A stretch of 64,000 nucleotides of DNA from Azotobacter beijerinckii (lineage in GTDB: Bacteria > Pseudomonadota > Gammaproteobacteria > Pseudomonadales > Pseudomonadaceae): NCBI RefSeq assembly GCF_900110885.1, contig NZ_FOFJ01000017.1:1-64000 (forward strand), given 5' to 3'. Numbering within the stretch: position 1 is the stretch's first letter; each line of letters begins with the position of its first letter. The translations under genes and the position numbers were made by a program. Positions 53,034-61,287 of the stretch are shown piece after piece. The notes under the pieces are model-generated. The model did no database searches. It saw nothing but the letters and a program-made list of their open reading frames with translations, and was not told the DNA's origin.

Positions 53034-53303
53034 ATGAAAGCAAAAGCATTGGCCTTGCTGGCTTTGGCTGGAATTTCGTGCATGGTGGCGGCTGACGAAC
53101 TGCCGATCTCCGCGAATCATTCGAAATCGTTGGAAGTTGAACACTATCGCTATGGGATGCACCCGGACATCGCCCGGGTCATCAGGACTTCCGCAGTTCC
53201 GAATGTCTGCCAAGCCGCGCCGGTGCAGATGACCTACGAGGATCACCATGGCCAGCGTCACGTCATGGAATACATGGCGATGGGCAAAGGCTGCACAAAC
53301 TGA
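53034..53303 (+). CDS. DUF2790-type small secreted protein (copy 3)
   Basis: An 89-residue protein nearly identical to copy 1: signal peptide MKAKALALLALAGISCMVAA, then LEVEHYRYGMHPDIARVIRTSAVPNVCQAAPVQMTYEDHHGQRHVMEY and a C-terminal GKGC. Its 215-base upstream block matches that of copy 1 in spacing and sequence, including the TGTAAT-N15-ATTACA repeat. That the non-coding leader is as conserved as the gene suggests either a young duplication or selection on regulation. Confidence 0.85.
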   Translation: MKAKALALLALAGISCMVAADELPISANHSKSLEVEHYRYGMHPDIARVIRTSAVPNVCQAAPVQMTYEDHHGQRHVMEYMAMGKGCTN

Positions 53304-53406
53304 GCGTCGCCTCCAGGCTCCATCCGCCGCCCCGGGCATTGCCGCCCGCCCGGGCCTGAGCGAAGCTTCCCCCGGCCATCCGGCCAGCCAACGCGGGGGA
53401 AATGCC

Positions 53407-53895
53407 ATGCCGAAAGTCTATCTGGCGGGGCCGGACGTGTTCCGCCGCGACGCTCTCGAGCACGGAGCCCATCTCAAGCGACTGTGCGCCGCGCACGGCC
53501 TGGAAGGCCTCTATCCCCTGGACAACGCACTGCCCGCGGGCCTCGCGCCGGCCGCCGCAGCGCAGTGGATCTTTGCCGCGAACGTCGCTCTGCTGCGCAG
53601 CGCCGATGCCGTGCTGGCCAACCTCGAGCCCTTCCGCGGACACGAACCGGACTCCGGCACGGTATTCGAGGTGGGCATGGCCGTGGCCCTCGGCAAGCCG
53701 CTGTGGGTCTGCTTCGCTCCCGCCGGCGACCTGCGCGCCCAGGTTCCCCACGACCCGGACGGACGCGACGCACAGGGCTGGCAGGTGGAAGACTTCGGCC
53801 TGCCGCGCAACCTGATGCTCGCCTGCAGTTGGGCGGGACACAGTGCGACGGTGGAAGCGGCGGTCGCCGCCCTGGCCCGGCATCTCGGCGTCTGA
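53407..53895 (+). CDS. Nucleoside 2-deoxyribosyltransferase
   Basis: A 162-residue protein of the NDT family: KVYLAGPDVFRRDA at the N-terminus, SADAVLANLEPFRGHEPDSGTVFEVGMAVALGKPLWV with the catalytic Glu in GTVFEVG, and FGLPRNLMLACS (conserved Asn) near the end. Such enzymes swap bases between deoxyribonucleosides and act in salvage. GGGGGAA is just before the ATG at 53407. It follows the duplication region and is not in an obvious operon. Confidence 0.9.
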   Translation: MPKVYLAGPDVFRRDALEHGAHLKRLCAAHGLEGLYPLDNALPAGLAPAAAAQWIFAANVALLRSADAVLANLEPFRGHEPDSGTVFEVGMAVALGKPLWVCFAPAGDLRAQVPHDPDGRDAQGWQVEDFGLPRNLMLACSWAGHSATVEAAVAALARHLGV

Positions 53896-54038
53896 AACGG
53901 GACACCGGGGGCCCTCGGCGAATCGCAAAATCGGAGGGATAGGAGCGGCCTTGGCCGTGCTGCTCTACCGAGGCCGCCCCAAACCCGGGGTCTCTCGCGA
54001 AGGCGCCATGCGCTTCGCCCAGATGCCCCGACGCCGGC

Positions 54039-54572
54039 TCAGCCCTTCGGCTTGCCGGCGACCAGCCGGCCCGCCTCGCGACTCAGGCGGATCACGTTGT
54101 CGGCCAGCTCCACGCCCTGGCCGGCAGCCTTCCAGCCGCGGCCATACAGGCAGTCGGCGCTCTTCGCCGCCGTCTCCAGGGCGCTCACCAGGGGTTCGGC
54201 GTCCGCCGGCGCGTTCTTCGACAGCTCCGCGACCATGCCGCGCAGCTGCGAGGCACTAGCGTCCATCTGCTGTCGGGCAAGATCGAGGAAGACCCTCTGG
54301 CTCGCCGAAGCCAGCTCCTGAACCTGCCGGCCGTACTCCAGCAGCCGCTCCGCCTGGGCTGCCGGGGACAGTTCGGCGACCGCCTCCGGTCCGTGTGCCG
54401 AGAGCAGCCGGCGCCAGCTGGCGAAAAAACCGTCGCTGGTCACGCGCAGCGCCTGGAGCTGCAGCCGGGCGAGCCGCTCGCTGCCGTCGATCACCCCCTT
54501 GCCAAGCCGCTGCACGGCATCCAGCCCGGACGGCTGACCGTTCTGGAACGCTTCCGAATCAAAGATGGACAT
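54039..54572 (-). CDS. Phasin family protein
   Basis: A 177-residue helical protein of the phasin 2 type: MSIFDSEAFQNGQ, GSERLARLQLQALRVTSDGFFASWRRLLSA, SPAAQAERLLEYGRQVQELASASQRVFLDLARQQMDAS and a C-terminal KPKG. Phasins coat polyhydroxyalkanoate granules. GGGAGG lies seven bases before the ATG ending at 54572. It is divergent from the DUF3141 PHA-synthase-like gene, so the two may be regulated together. Confidence 0.85.
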   Translation of the reverse strand: MSIFDSEAFQNGQPSGLDAVQRLGKGVIDGSERLARLQLQALRVTSDGFFASWRRLLSAHGPEAVAELSPAAQAERLLEYGRQVQELASASQRVFLDLARQQMDASASQLRGMVAELSKNAPADAEPLVSALETAAKSADCLYGRGWKAAGQGVELADNVIRLSREAGRLVAGKPKG

Positions 54573-54833
54573 ATCTGAACCTCCCAAAGGCAACGACCGG
54601 GTCGGCTAGGCGCACCGGATCGCGGCGAACCGTCTGACCGCATTATCACTTTCCCGAAAGCCTTGCTGCATCGACTTTTTGCATTGCACAAAAAAAGTTT
54701 GCTCCCCCCTTGCCCCCTCCGCTATAAGAAACGGGCCATCGTCCCCGACCCTCCATGGCATTCGAATCCACATCGACTGGCTTCTCCTGGAGGAACGCAC
54801 TGCTTGGCCTTACTCCACACGAAGAGGGTGATC

Positions 54834-57719
54834 ATGAGCCAGGAGACTTTTTTTGCGCAGCAGGAAGACTGCTTCTCCTCTTTCCACAACTATCTACAGC
54901 ATATCGGCGAGTTGCAGAAGCTGCAGGCGCGCAACCTGCAGGACGGCATTCGCCGGCGCCAGGAGAAGTCGCTGCAGGCACTGGCCGAGAGCGCGCCGCA
55001 GGTGCCCAACGCCACCGACTGGCTCGACTACCTGAGCGACTTCAACCAGCGCACCCTGCTATTCTGGGACACCCTGCGCCAGCGTGCCGACAACACCCTG
55101 AACCACCGGCAGGCCGGCTACCCGGTGCTGCTCAAGTTCGACCACGAACTCCTGCTCGACGGCCGCAGCCTGCCCTCCCCGGTCAACTATTCGCTGCTGC
55201 GCATCCTCCCCGGCGTGGGCCAGATGACCGACGTCGCCCTGCCGCCGGTGATCGTCATCGATCCGCGCGGCGGGCACGGCGCCGGCATCGGCGGCTTCAA
55301 GGAGGAGTCGGAGATCGGCGAAAGCCTGCGCGCCGGACACCCCACCTACTTCATCGCCTTCAGCCACACCTCGGAGCCCGGCCAGACGCTGGGCGACGTC
55401 GCCGCCGCCCAGGCCCGCTTCATCGAACTGGTCAGCGAGCGCCACGCCCACGCCGGCAAGCCGGTGCTGATCGGCAACTGCCAGGCCGGCTGGGCGCTCA
55501 TGGGACTGGCGGCACTGCGTCCGGAACTGCCGGGGCTGGTGGTGGTGGTCGGCGCCCCGCTCTCCTACTGGGCCGGGACCAACGGCCGCAACCCGATGCG
55601 CTATGCCGGCGGCCTGCTCGGCGGCGCCTGGATGACCCGCCTGGGCAGCGACCTCGGCAACGGCCGCTTCGACGGCACCTGGCTGGTCAGCAACTTCGAG
55701 AATCTCGACCCGGCCCACGCCCTGTGGGGCAAGTACTACGAGCTTTTCTCCAGCATAGACAGCGAAGCGCCGCGCTTCCTCGACTTCGAGCGCTGGTGGG
55801 GCAGCCCCAATCTGTTCAACAGCGAGGAGATCGAGGTCATCGTCGACGACCTGTTCATCGGCAACCGCCTGACCGGCGCGCGGGGCAGCCTCACCGACCT
55901 GCGCAAGATCGAGGCGCCGGTGGTGGTGTTCTGCTCCTACGGCGACAACATCACCCCGCCGCAGCAGGCCCTGAACTGGATCGTCGACCTCTACCCCAAC
56001 GATCTGGCGCTGCACTCGGCCGGGCGCACCATCATCTACCTCAAGCACGCCAGCATCGGCCACCTGGGCATCTTCGTCTCCGGCAAGGTGGCACGCCGCG
56101 AGCACCGCCAGCTGATCGGCGCGATCGACGCGATCAAGGCCCTGCCGCCCGGGCTGTTCGAACTGATCATCGACGACGTGCCCCACGCCGACGACCGCAC
56201 GCAGGCCTACAAGGTGCATTTCGAGCCGCGACGGATCGCCGACATCGTCGCGGACGACGACGGCCGCGACGACGAACGGGAGTTCGCCCTGGTCGAGCGC
56301 GTCTCGGCGATCAGCAGCACCTATTACGACTGGACGGTACGCCCCTGGCTGAGCCGGGCGGTCGACGAGCCGGGCGCCGAACTGCTGCGCCAGAGCCACC
56401 CCTTCCACCAGCAGCGGCTGGCCTGGAGCAGCCTGAACCCGGCGCTCTGGTGGCTATCCGGGACGGCCGAGCTGGCGCGCCGCCAGCGCCGCCCGGTGCG
56501 GGCCGACAACCCGCTGCTGGCCTGGCAGGAACTCGTTTCCGGCTGCGTGGAGAACGCCCTGGATACCTGGCGCGACTTCCGCGACGCCGGCCAGGAGCTG
56601 GCCTTCCACATGTTCTACGGCGGGCTCAGCACCCTCGCCAGCGGCAGGCAGGCGAAGAGCAGTGCGGAACCCGCCAGCGAACGCGACCGCGCCCTGATCG
56701 CGCGCCTGCACGAAGCCCTGCCGCTGGGCGACGCGCGGGAGGCGGCGATCCGCATCCTGCTGCTGCTCGCCCGGGCCAGCGGCCGGCTGGACAAGGACAT
56801 GCTGGAAAACATCGTCAAGGACTACCGCCGCCGGGCCAGCAGCGACCCGCAGGTCCCGGACGTCGCCAGTCTGCGGGAAACCACCCGGCTGCAGAACCTG
56901 CTGGTCTTCGCCTACCCCGAGGAGAGCCTGCAGAGCCTGCCCGAGCTGCTTCCCGAGCCGGAGGAACGCCAGCGGATTCTCGCCGAGGTCGTGCGCATCG
57001 AACCCGACTGGCAGCGCAGCGACGGCCCACTGGGCGAACTCTGGCGCCAGCTGTTCGAAGTGCTGGAGCTGCCGCAGGCGGACTTCGCCCGGCTACGCGC
57101 GGAACTGCCCGCGCCGGCCCCGGAAGTGATCGCCGAGGCGAGCGTCGCGGCGCCGTCCGTCGCTGCCGAGGCCATCGCCGAGGAAAGCGCCGCTCCGGCG
57201 CCCGAGCCGCAAGCGCAGCAGCCCGCAGCGGAAGCCGCGGCGCCGCAGGTCGGGGCGGAAGCGCCGAGCGAGCCGGCCCCGGTCGTCGAACCCGCCGTCG
57301 TGCCGGAACCGCAGGCCGAGTCCGTGGCCGAGCCGGCAATCGGTGCCGCGGCCGAGCCGGTGGCCGAGCCTGTCGCCGCCGAGCCGCCGGCGGAGGTCAA
57401 GGCGGAAGCCGCAACCAAGCCGCACATCCGCGTCCGCTCGAACACGGTGACCGAGGCCCCGGCGAGCGGCGAGCCGCAACCCGCCGCCGCAGCCGCCCCG
57501 GCCGCCGTGGAAACAGCGCCCGCCTCTGCCGAAGCCGCCCCGGTCAGCGCGGAAGCGCCGCCCGCCCCCGCCGAAGCCATCCCGGCTACCGCGGAAACGC
57601 CGACTGTTCCGAGCAAAGCCGCCCCGTCGGCAAAAGCCGCCAGCCCGGCGACGAAGGCGACCAGGACGCCCGCCAAACCGCGCCAGCCCGGCCGGCCGCG
57701 CAAGCCCACCAGCAAGTAA
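54834..57719 (+). CDS. DUF3141 PHA-synthase-like protein with AT-hook-like tail
   Basis: A 961-residue protein. The centre (about residues 85-430) is an alpha/beta-hydrolase like PhaC: VIVIDPRGGHGAGIGGF, then PVLIGNCQAGWALMGL with Cys as nucleophile in a PHA-synthase-like box, then CSYGDNITPP and the His in HASIGHLGIF. DUF3141 proteins are linked to polyhydroxyalkanoate metabolism but their reaction is unproven. From about 790 the chain is an Ala/Pro/Glu repeat, and it ends in basic TPAKPRQPGRPRKPTSK, with the GRP core of an AT hook. The ATG at 54834 is chosen (GAAGAGGG before it). Divergent from the phasin gene. Confidence 0.85.
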   Translation: MSQETFFAQQEDCFSSFHNYLQHIGELQKLQARNLQDGIRRRQEKSLQALAESAPQVPNATDWLDYLSDFNQRTLLFWDTLRQRADNTLNHRQAGYPVLLKFDHELLLDGRSLPSPVNYSLLRILPGVGQMTDVALPPVIVIDPRGGHGAGIGGFKEESEIGESLRAGHPTYFIAFSHTSEPGQTLGDVAAAQARFIELVSERHAHAGKPVLIGNCQAGWALMGLAALRPELPGLVVVVGAPLSYWAGTNGRNPMRYAGGLLGGAWMTRLGSDLGNGRFDGTWLVSNFENLDPAHALWGKYYELFSSIDSEAPRFLDFERWWGSPNLFNSEEIEVIVDDLFIGNRLTGARGSLTDLRKIEAPVVVFCSYGDNITPPQQALNWIVDLYPNDLALHSAGRTIIYLKHASIGHLGIFVSGKVARREHRQLIGAIDAIKALPPGLFELIIDDVPHADDRTQAYKVHFEPRRIADIVADDDGRDDEREFALVERVSAISSTYYDWTVRPWLSRAVDEPGAELLRQSHPFHQQRLAWSSLNPALWWLSGTAELARRQRRPVRADNPLLAWQELVSGCVENALDTWRDFRDAGQELAFHMFYGGLSTLASGRQAKSSAEPASERDRALIARLHEALPLGDAREAAIRILLLLARASGRLDKDMLENIVKDYRRRASSDPQVPDVASLRETTRLQNLLVFAYPEESLQSLPELLPEPEERQRILAEVVRIEPDWQRSDGPLGELWRQLFEVLELPQADFARLRAELPAPAPEVIAEASVAAPSVAAEAIAEESAAPAPEPQAQQPAAEAAAPQVGAEAPSEPAPVVEPAVVPEPQAESVAEPAIGAAAEPVAEPVAAEPPAEVKAEAATKPHIRVRSNTVTEAPASGEPQPAAAAAPAAVETAPASAEAAPVSAEAPPAPAEAIPATAETPTVPSKAAPSAKAASPATKATRTPAKPRQPGRPRKPTSK

Positions 57720-57730
57720 CGCCCCCATCC

Positions 57731-57757
57731 GGTAGGGCCAGCTCGCTGGCACCTACC
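57731..57757. terminator. Hairpin between convergent genes
   Basis: GGTAGGGCCAGC pairs with GCTGGCACCTACC (one mismatch) in the 46-base gap between the DUF3141 gene and moaA. There is no T-run, so termination is only probable. Confidence 0.45.
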
Positions 57758-57765
57758 GCGTCTCG

Positions 57766-58758
57766 CTACCCCCCGCTGGCATTCATGAAGCGCAGCACCT
57801 GAACTTCGCCGCTCGCGGAGAAGTCGTGCTGCTGCGGCTTGTGCAGCAGGGCGCGGTCGATGGCGTCCACCAGCGGCCGGTCGTCGGTCGGGTGGCGGCG
57901 CAGCAGGGCGCGCAGGTCCAGCGACTGCTCGTGGCCGAGGCAGAGCAGCAGGCGGCCCTCGACGGTCAGCCGCAGGCGGTTGCAGCTGGCGCAGAAGGTG
58001 TGGCTGTGCGGCGAGATGAAGCCGATGCGGCTGGCCGGATGCGCCGGCAGGCGCACGTAGCGCGCCGGCCCGCCGCTCTGCTCGGCGCAGTCGAGCAGCG
58101 CGTAGCGGCTGGCGATCCGCGCTCTCACCTCGTCGCTGGAGCAGAAGGCCTCGCCGCGCGAGCGGCCGACCTCGCCCAGCGGCATTTCCTCGATGAAGCT
58201 GATGTCCAGCCCGCGCGCCACGGCGTAGTCGACCAGCGCGAGCACCTCGTCGGCGTTGCGCCCCTGCATCACCACGGTATTCAGCTTGATCCGCTCGAAG
58301 CCGGCGGCGCGGGCCGCCTCGATGCCGTCGAGCACCCGCGCCAGCTCGCCGGTGCGGGTGATGGCGCGAAAGCGCGCCGGGTCCAGGCTGTCCAGGCTGA
58401 TGTTAAGGCGCTTCACCCCAGCCTCGGCCAGCGGCCGGGCCAGCCTGGCCAGCTGCGCGCCGTTGGTGGTCATCACCAGCTCGCGCAGGCCGGGCAACGC
58501 GGCGATACGCTCGCACAGGCCGAGGATGTCGCGGCGCACCAGCGGCTCGCCGCCGGTGAGGCGGATCTTCTTCACCCCGCGGCCGACGAACAGCCGGGCC
58601 GCGCGGTACAGCTCCTCGAGGCCGAGGATCTGCTGGCGCGGCAGAAAGCGCATGTCCTCGGCCATGCAGTAGACGCAGCGGAAGTCGCAGCGGTCGGTCA
58701 CCGACAGCCGCAGGTAGTCGATGGTGCGTCCGAAGCCGTCCTGCAATGCATTGGCCAT
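57766..58758 (-). CDS. moaA: GTP 3',8-cyclase MoaA
   Basis: A 330-residue radical SAM enzyme that starts molybdenum cofactor synthesis from GTP. The first FeS cluster motif is CDFRCVYCM (CxxxCxxC, about residues 24-30), the second cluster is the C-terminal [20 protein letters not shown], and the chain ends in the GG pair needed for activity. The ATG ending at 58758 gives the normal start [26 protein letters not shown]. It lies downstream of fdhE on the same strand, which fits, because formate dehydrogenase needs the molybdopterin cofactor. Confidence 0.97.
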   Translation of the reverse strand: MANALQDGFGRTIDYLRLSVTDRCDFRCVYCMAEDMRFLPRQQILGLEELYRAARLFVGRGVKKIRLTGGEPLVRRDILGLCERIAALPGLRELVMTTNGAQLARLARPLAEAGVKRLNISLDSLDPARFRAITRTGELARVLDGIEAARAAGFERIKLNTVVMQGRNADEVLALVDYAVARGLDISFIEEMPLGEVGRSRGEAFCSSDEVRARIASRYALLDCAEQSGGPARYVRLPAHPASRIGFISPHSHTFCASCNRLRLTVEGRLLLCLGHEQSLDLRALLRRHPTDDRPLVDAIDRALLHKPQQHDFSASGEVQVLRFMNASGG

Positions 58759-58790
58759 GGGGATTCTCGTCAAAAGTATGCGGTGAACTC

Positions 58791-58828
58791 GCAGGGTGGA
58801 TAACGGCGTAGCCTTATTCACCCTACGC
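58791..58828. repeat. REP-like inverted repeat
   Basis: AGGGTGGATAACGGC faces GCCTTATTCACCCT in the gap between fdhE and moaA. Sequences of the form AGGGTGGATAACG are common interspersed repeats in Pseudomonas stutzeri and relatives. It may also slow read-through into moaA. Confidence 0.6.
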
Positions 58829-58840
58829 CTCGCCCCCTGC

Positions 58841-59752
58841 TCAGCCCGGAAAGAGGAACGGATTGAGGCTGCTGCGGAAGAAGCCCTGGCGCTCCACCTC
58901 GGCGTCCAGCGCCAGGGAGGCCAGGTCGTCGGCGATCACCTCCAGCTGCGGGTCGCGGTCCTCGTGGAGGACCTTGAGGTAGCTGTTGCAGTCGCCGCAG
59001 CTTTCCGCGCGGATCGCCGCCTGCTCGCTGTCCAGCGACCAGTAGTCGAGCCGGCCGCCCTCCTCGCAGTGGCTGCACTTGGTGCGCACCATGTGCCAGC
59101 GGCTCTCGCACAGCCCGCACTGCAGGTAGCGCAGGCCGCTCTGGGCGCCGCCGCGGATCACGCTGGCCACCGGCGCGCCACCGCACACCGGGCAACACTG
59201 GCGACCCTCGCCGACCCGGGCCTCGCCGCTGGCCGGCAACTGCGCGGCCAGTTGCGTCCAGTACAGCGACAGCGCGGCCCAGAGGAAGGGCGCGCGGTCG
59301 CTGCCGACCACCAGGTAGTCGCCGGCCAGCAGGGCGTCGGCCAGCTTCTCCAGGGCGATCCCGTCGCAGCTGCGCAGCCCGGCGAGGGTCTGTGCCACGG
59401 CCGGATTCGCCGCGGCCGGCAGGCGCTCGAACAGTGCCTGCAGCAGTTCGCGCCAGTGCCGCTCGCGCGGCAGGCGGGTGGCCTCCAGCGGCGGCAGCGA
59501 CCCGCCGAGACGGGCGGGCAGCGTGGCGGCCAGCGCTGCGGGCAGCGGCAGCGCCTCGGCAACCTGCTGCTGCGCCTCGGCGATGCCGGCGGCGAAGCGC
59601 AGGTAGTCGGCCATCGGGTGGCCCTCGGCGAGCTGGCGCAGGCGCGCGGCGCGGCGCCCGTAGCGGTTTTTCAGGTCGGGCAGGATCAGCGGCACGATGG
59701 CGCCGACGCCACCGCTCGGCTGCTCGTCGGAAACCAGGCGGATGCTGTTCAT
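58841..59752 (-). CDS. fdhE: Formate dehydrogenase accessory protein FdhE
   Basis: A 303-residue protein needed for formate dehydrogenase maturation. The C-terminal half has two rubredoxin-like CxxC sets: CCPVCGGAP with [12 protein letters not shown], and KCSHCEEGG with ESCGDCNSY. The length agrees with FdhE. Its start overlaps the fdoI stop as ATGA (59749-59752), so it is coupled to the membrane subunit. It probably helps insert or reduce the redox centres before Tat export. Confidence 0.95.
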   Translation of the reverse strand: MNSIRLVSDEQPSGGVGAIVPLILPDLKNRYGRRAARLRQLAEGHPMADYLRFAAGIAEAQQQVAEALPLPAALAATLPARLGGSLPPLEATRLPRERHWRELLQALFERLPAAANPAVAQTLAGLRSCDGIALEKLADALLAGDYLVVGSDRAPFLWAALSLYWTQLAAQLPASGEARVGEGRQCCPVCGGAPVASVIRGGAQSGLRYLQCGLCESRWHMVRTKCSHCEEGGRLDYWSLDSEQAAIRAESCGDCNSYLKVLHEDRDPQLEVIADDLASLALDAEVERQGFFRSSLNPFLFPG

Positions 59753-60396
59753 TCGCCGCCCTCGCCCCTGGCCGGCTTGCTGGAGATCTGCCGGTACCAG
59801 CGGTCGTGGTGGCTTTTGGCCCAGCGGCGCGAGACGTAGCCGGTGACCATCCCGGAAATCGAACCCTTGACCCAGAAGGCCAGGTAGGCGTGGCCGAGGA
59901 TCAGCAGGATCAGCGCGATGCCGGCGGCGGCGTGCAGGAACAGGCCGAGGCGGATCAGCGGGATGGGGACGGCCGGGGCGAAGTACGGCCGCCAGATCGC
60001 CAGGCCGCTGAGCAGCAGCACGCCGATCAGGCTCATGATCCCCCAGAACAGGATCTTCTGGCCGGCGTTGTACTTGCCGATCTGCAGGGGCTTGTCGTGG
60101 TTGCCGAGCAGCACGTCCTTGAGGTTGGCGAACCAGGCGAGGTCCTCGCGCTCCGGCAGGTTGTACTTGACGAAGCGGATGAACAGGTAGACCAGGGCGA
60201 GAAACACCGCGACGCCGAGGAAAGGGTGCAGGATGCGCGCCATCTGCGGCGTGCCGAGCACCGCGCCGAGCCCGCCGAGGGTCGGGAAGAACCACGACAG
60301 CCCGGAGAGCGCGGCGAGGAAGAAGCAGATCACCATCACCCAGTGACAGGCGCGCTCGGGGAAGCGGGTGCGCAGGATCATGTCGCGCTTGTTCAT
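59749..60396 (-). CDS. fdoI: Formate dehydrogenase gamma subunit (cytochrome b556)
   Basis: A 215-residue membrane cytochrome with four helices. The haem-ligand histidines lie in [20 protein letters not shown] and [16 protein letters not shown] and in later HA/H segments ([24 protein letters not shown]). It receives electrons from the beta subunit and reduces quinone. Its start overlaps the fdoH stop as ATGA. Confidence 0.95.
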   Translation of the reverse strand: MNKRDMILRTRFPERACHWVMVICFFLAALSGLSWFFPTLGGLGAVLGTPQMARILHPFLGVAVFLALVYLFIRFVKYNLPEREDLAWFANLKDVLLGNHDKPLQIGKYNAGQKILFWGIMSLIGVLLLSGLAIWRPYFAPAVPIPLIRLGLFLHAAAGIALILLILGHAYLAFWVKGSISGMVTGYVSRRWAKSHHDRWYRQISSKPARGEGGE

Positions 60397-61274
60397 GTCT
60401 CGGTCTCCTCATGCTCGTCGACCTGGTTCGGGCCGACGCCGACGTAGTGGAACAGGGTACCGGCCAGGGTGGCGAAGAAGGCCACGGCGGCGACCGGCTT
60501 CATCCAGCCCTTCCAGCCGTGGATCGCGCTGCTGATGCGCGGGTCTTTGGGCAGGTTGTGGTACAGCTCGGGCCGGTCGGCGTGGTGCAGCACGTACATC
60601 ACGTGGGTGCCGCCGACGCCCTGCGGGTCGTAGAGGCCGGCGTTGGCGTAGCCGCGGCCGTGCAGCTCCTCGACGCGCTGGCCGGCCAGGTGCTGCATGT
60701 CGGCCTTGCTGCCGAAGCTGATCGCCCCGGTCGGGCAGGTCTTGGCGCAGGCCGGCTCCTGGCCCACCGCCACGCGGTCGGAACACAGGGTGCACTTGTA
60801 GGCCTTGTTGTCCTCCTGACTGATCCGCGGCACGTTGAACGGGCAGCCGGCGACGCAGTAGCCGCAGCCGATGCAGTGCTCGGACTGGAAGTCGACGATG
60901 CCGTTGGCGTACTGGACGATGGCGCCCGGGCTCGGGCAGGCCTTGAGGCAGCCGGGATCGCTGCAGTGCATGCAGCCGTCCTTGCGGATCAGCCATTCCA
61001 GCCGGCCGTTCTCCTGCTGCACCTCGTCGAAGCGCATCACCGTCCAGCTCTTGGCGCTGAGGTCGATGGGGTTGTCGTAGACGCCGACATTCTGGCCGAC
61101 CTCGTCGCGCAGGTCGTTCCACTCCGAGCAGGCGACCTGGCAGGCCTTGCAGCCGATGCAGATGCTCACGTCGATCAGCTTGGCGACTTCCGCCTGGTGG
61201 TCGCGGACCTGGGTCGGCGGGGTCAGGGCGCTGGTCGCCGAGCGCTTGAGGATGTCTTGGGATTGCATGGACAT
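60393..61274 (-). CDS. fdoH: Formate dehydrogenase beta subunit (FeS protein)
   Basis: A 293-residue iron-sulfur subunit with four 4Fe-4S clusters: [50 protein letters not shown] and [26 protein letters not shown]-terminal membrane helix ([20 protein letters not shown]) anchors it. The ATG ending at 61274 is preceded by GGAGGG six bases away. It lies 13 bases after fdoG. Confidence 0.96.
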   Translation of the reverse strand: MSMQSQDILKRSATSALTPPTQVRDHQAEVAKLIDVSICIGCKACQVACSEWNDLRDEVGQNVGVYDNPIDLSAKSWTVMRFDEVQQENGRLEWLIRKDGCMHCSDPGCLKACPSPGAIVQYANGIVDFQSEHCIGCGYCVAGCPFNVPRISQEDNKAYKCTLCSDRVAVGQEPACAKTCPTGAISFGSKADMQHLAGQRVEELHGRGYANAGLYDPQGVGGTHVMYVLHHADRPELYHNLPKDPRISSAIHGWKGWMKPVAAVAFFATLAGTLFHYVGVGPNQVDEHEETET

Positions 61275-61287
61275 GGAAAGCCCTCCA

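Larger units (their letters stand above)
52135..53303 (+). repeat. Tandem duplication, unit B
   Basis: The second copy of unit A: worn hlyD end, worn REP hairpin, CTGTCACATAACTTCC, an AT-rich spacer and DUF2790 gene 3. Its spacer contains two copies of a roughly 45-base element (starting ATTATTAC, containing ACAGCATTAC, ending in CCTTAA) at about 52519 and 52650; unit A has one at about 50942. The 810 bases from 52224 to 53033 contain no gene. Confidence 0.85.
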
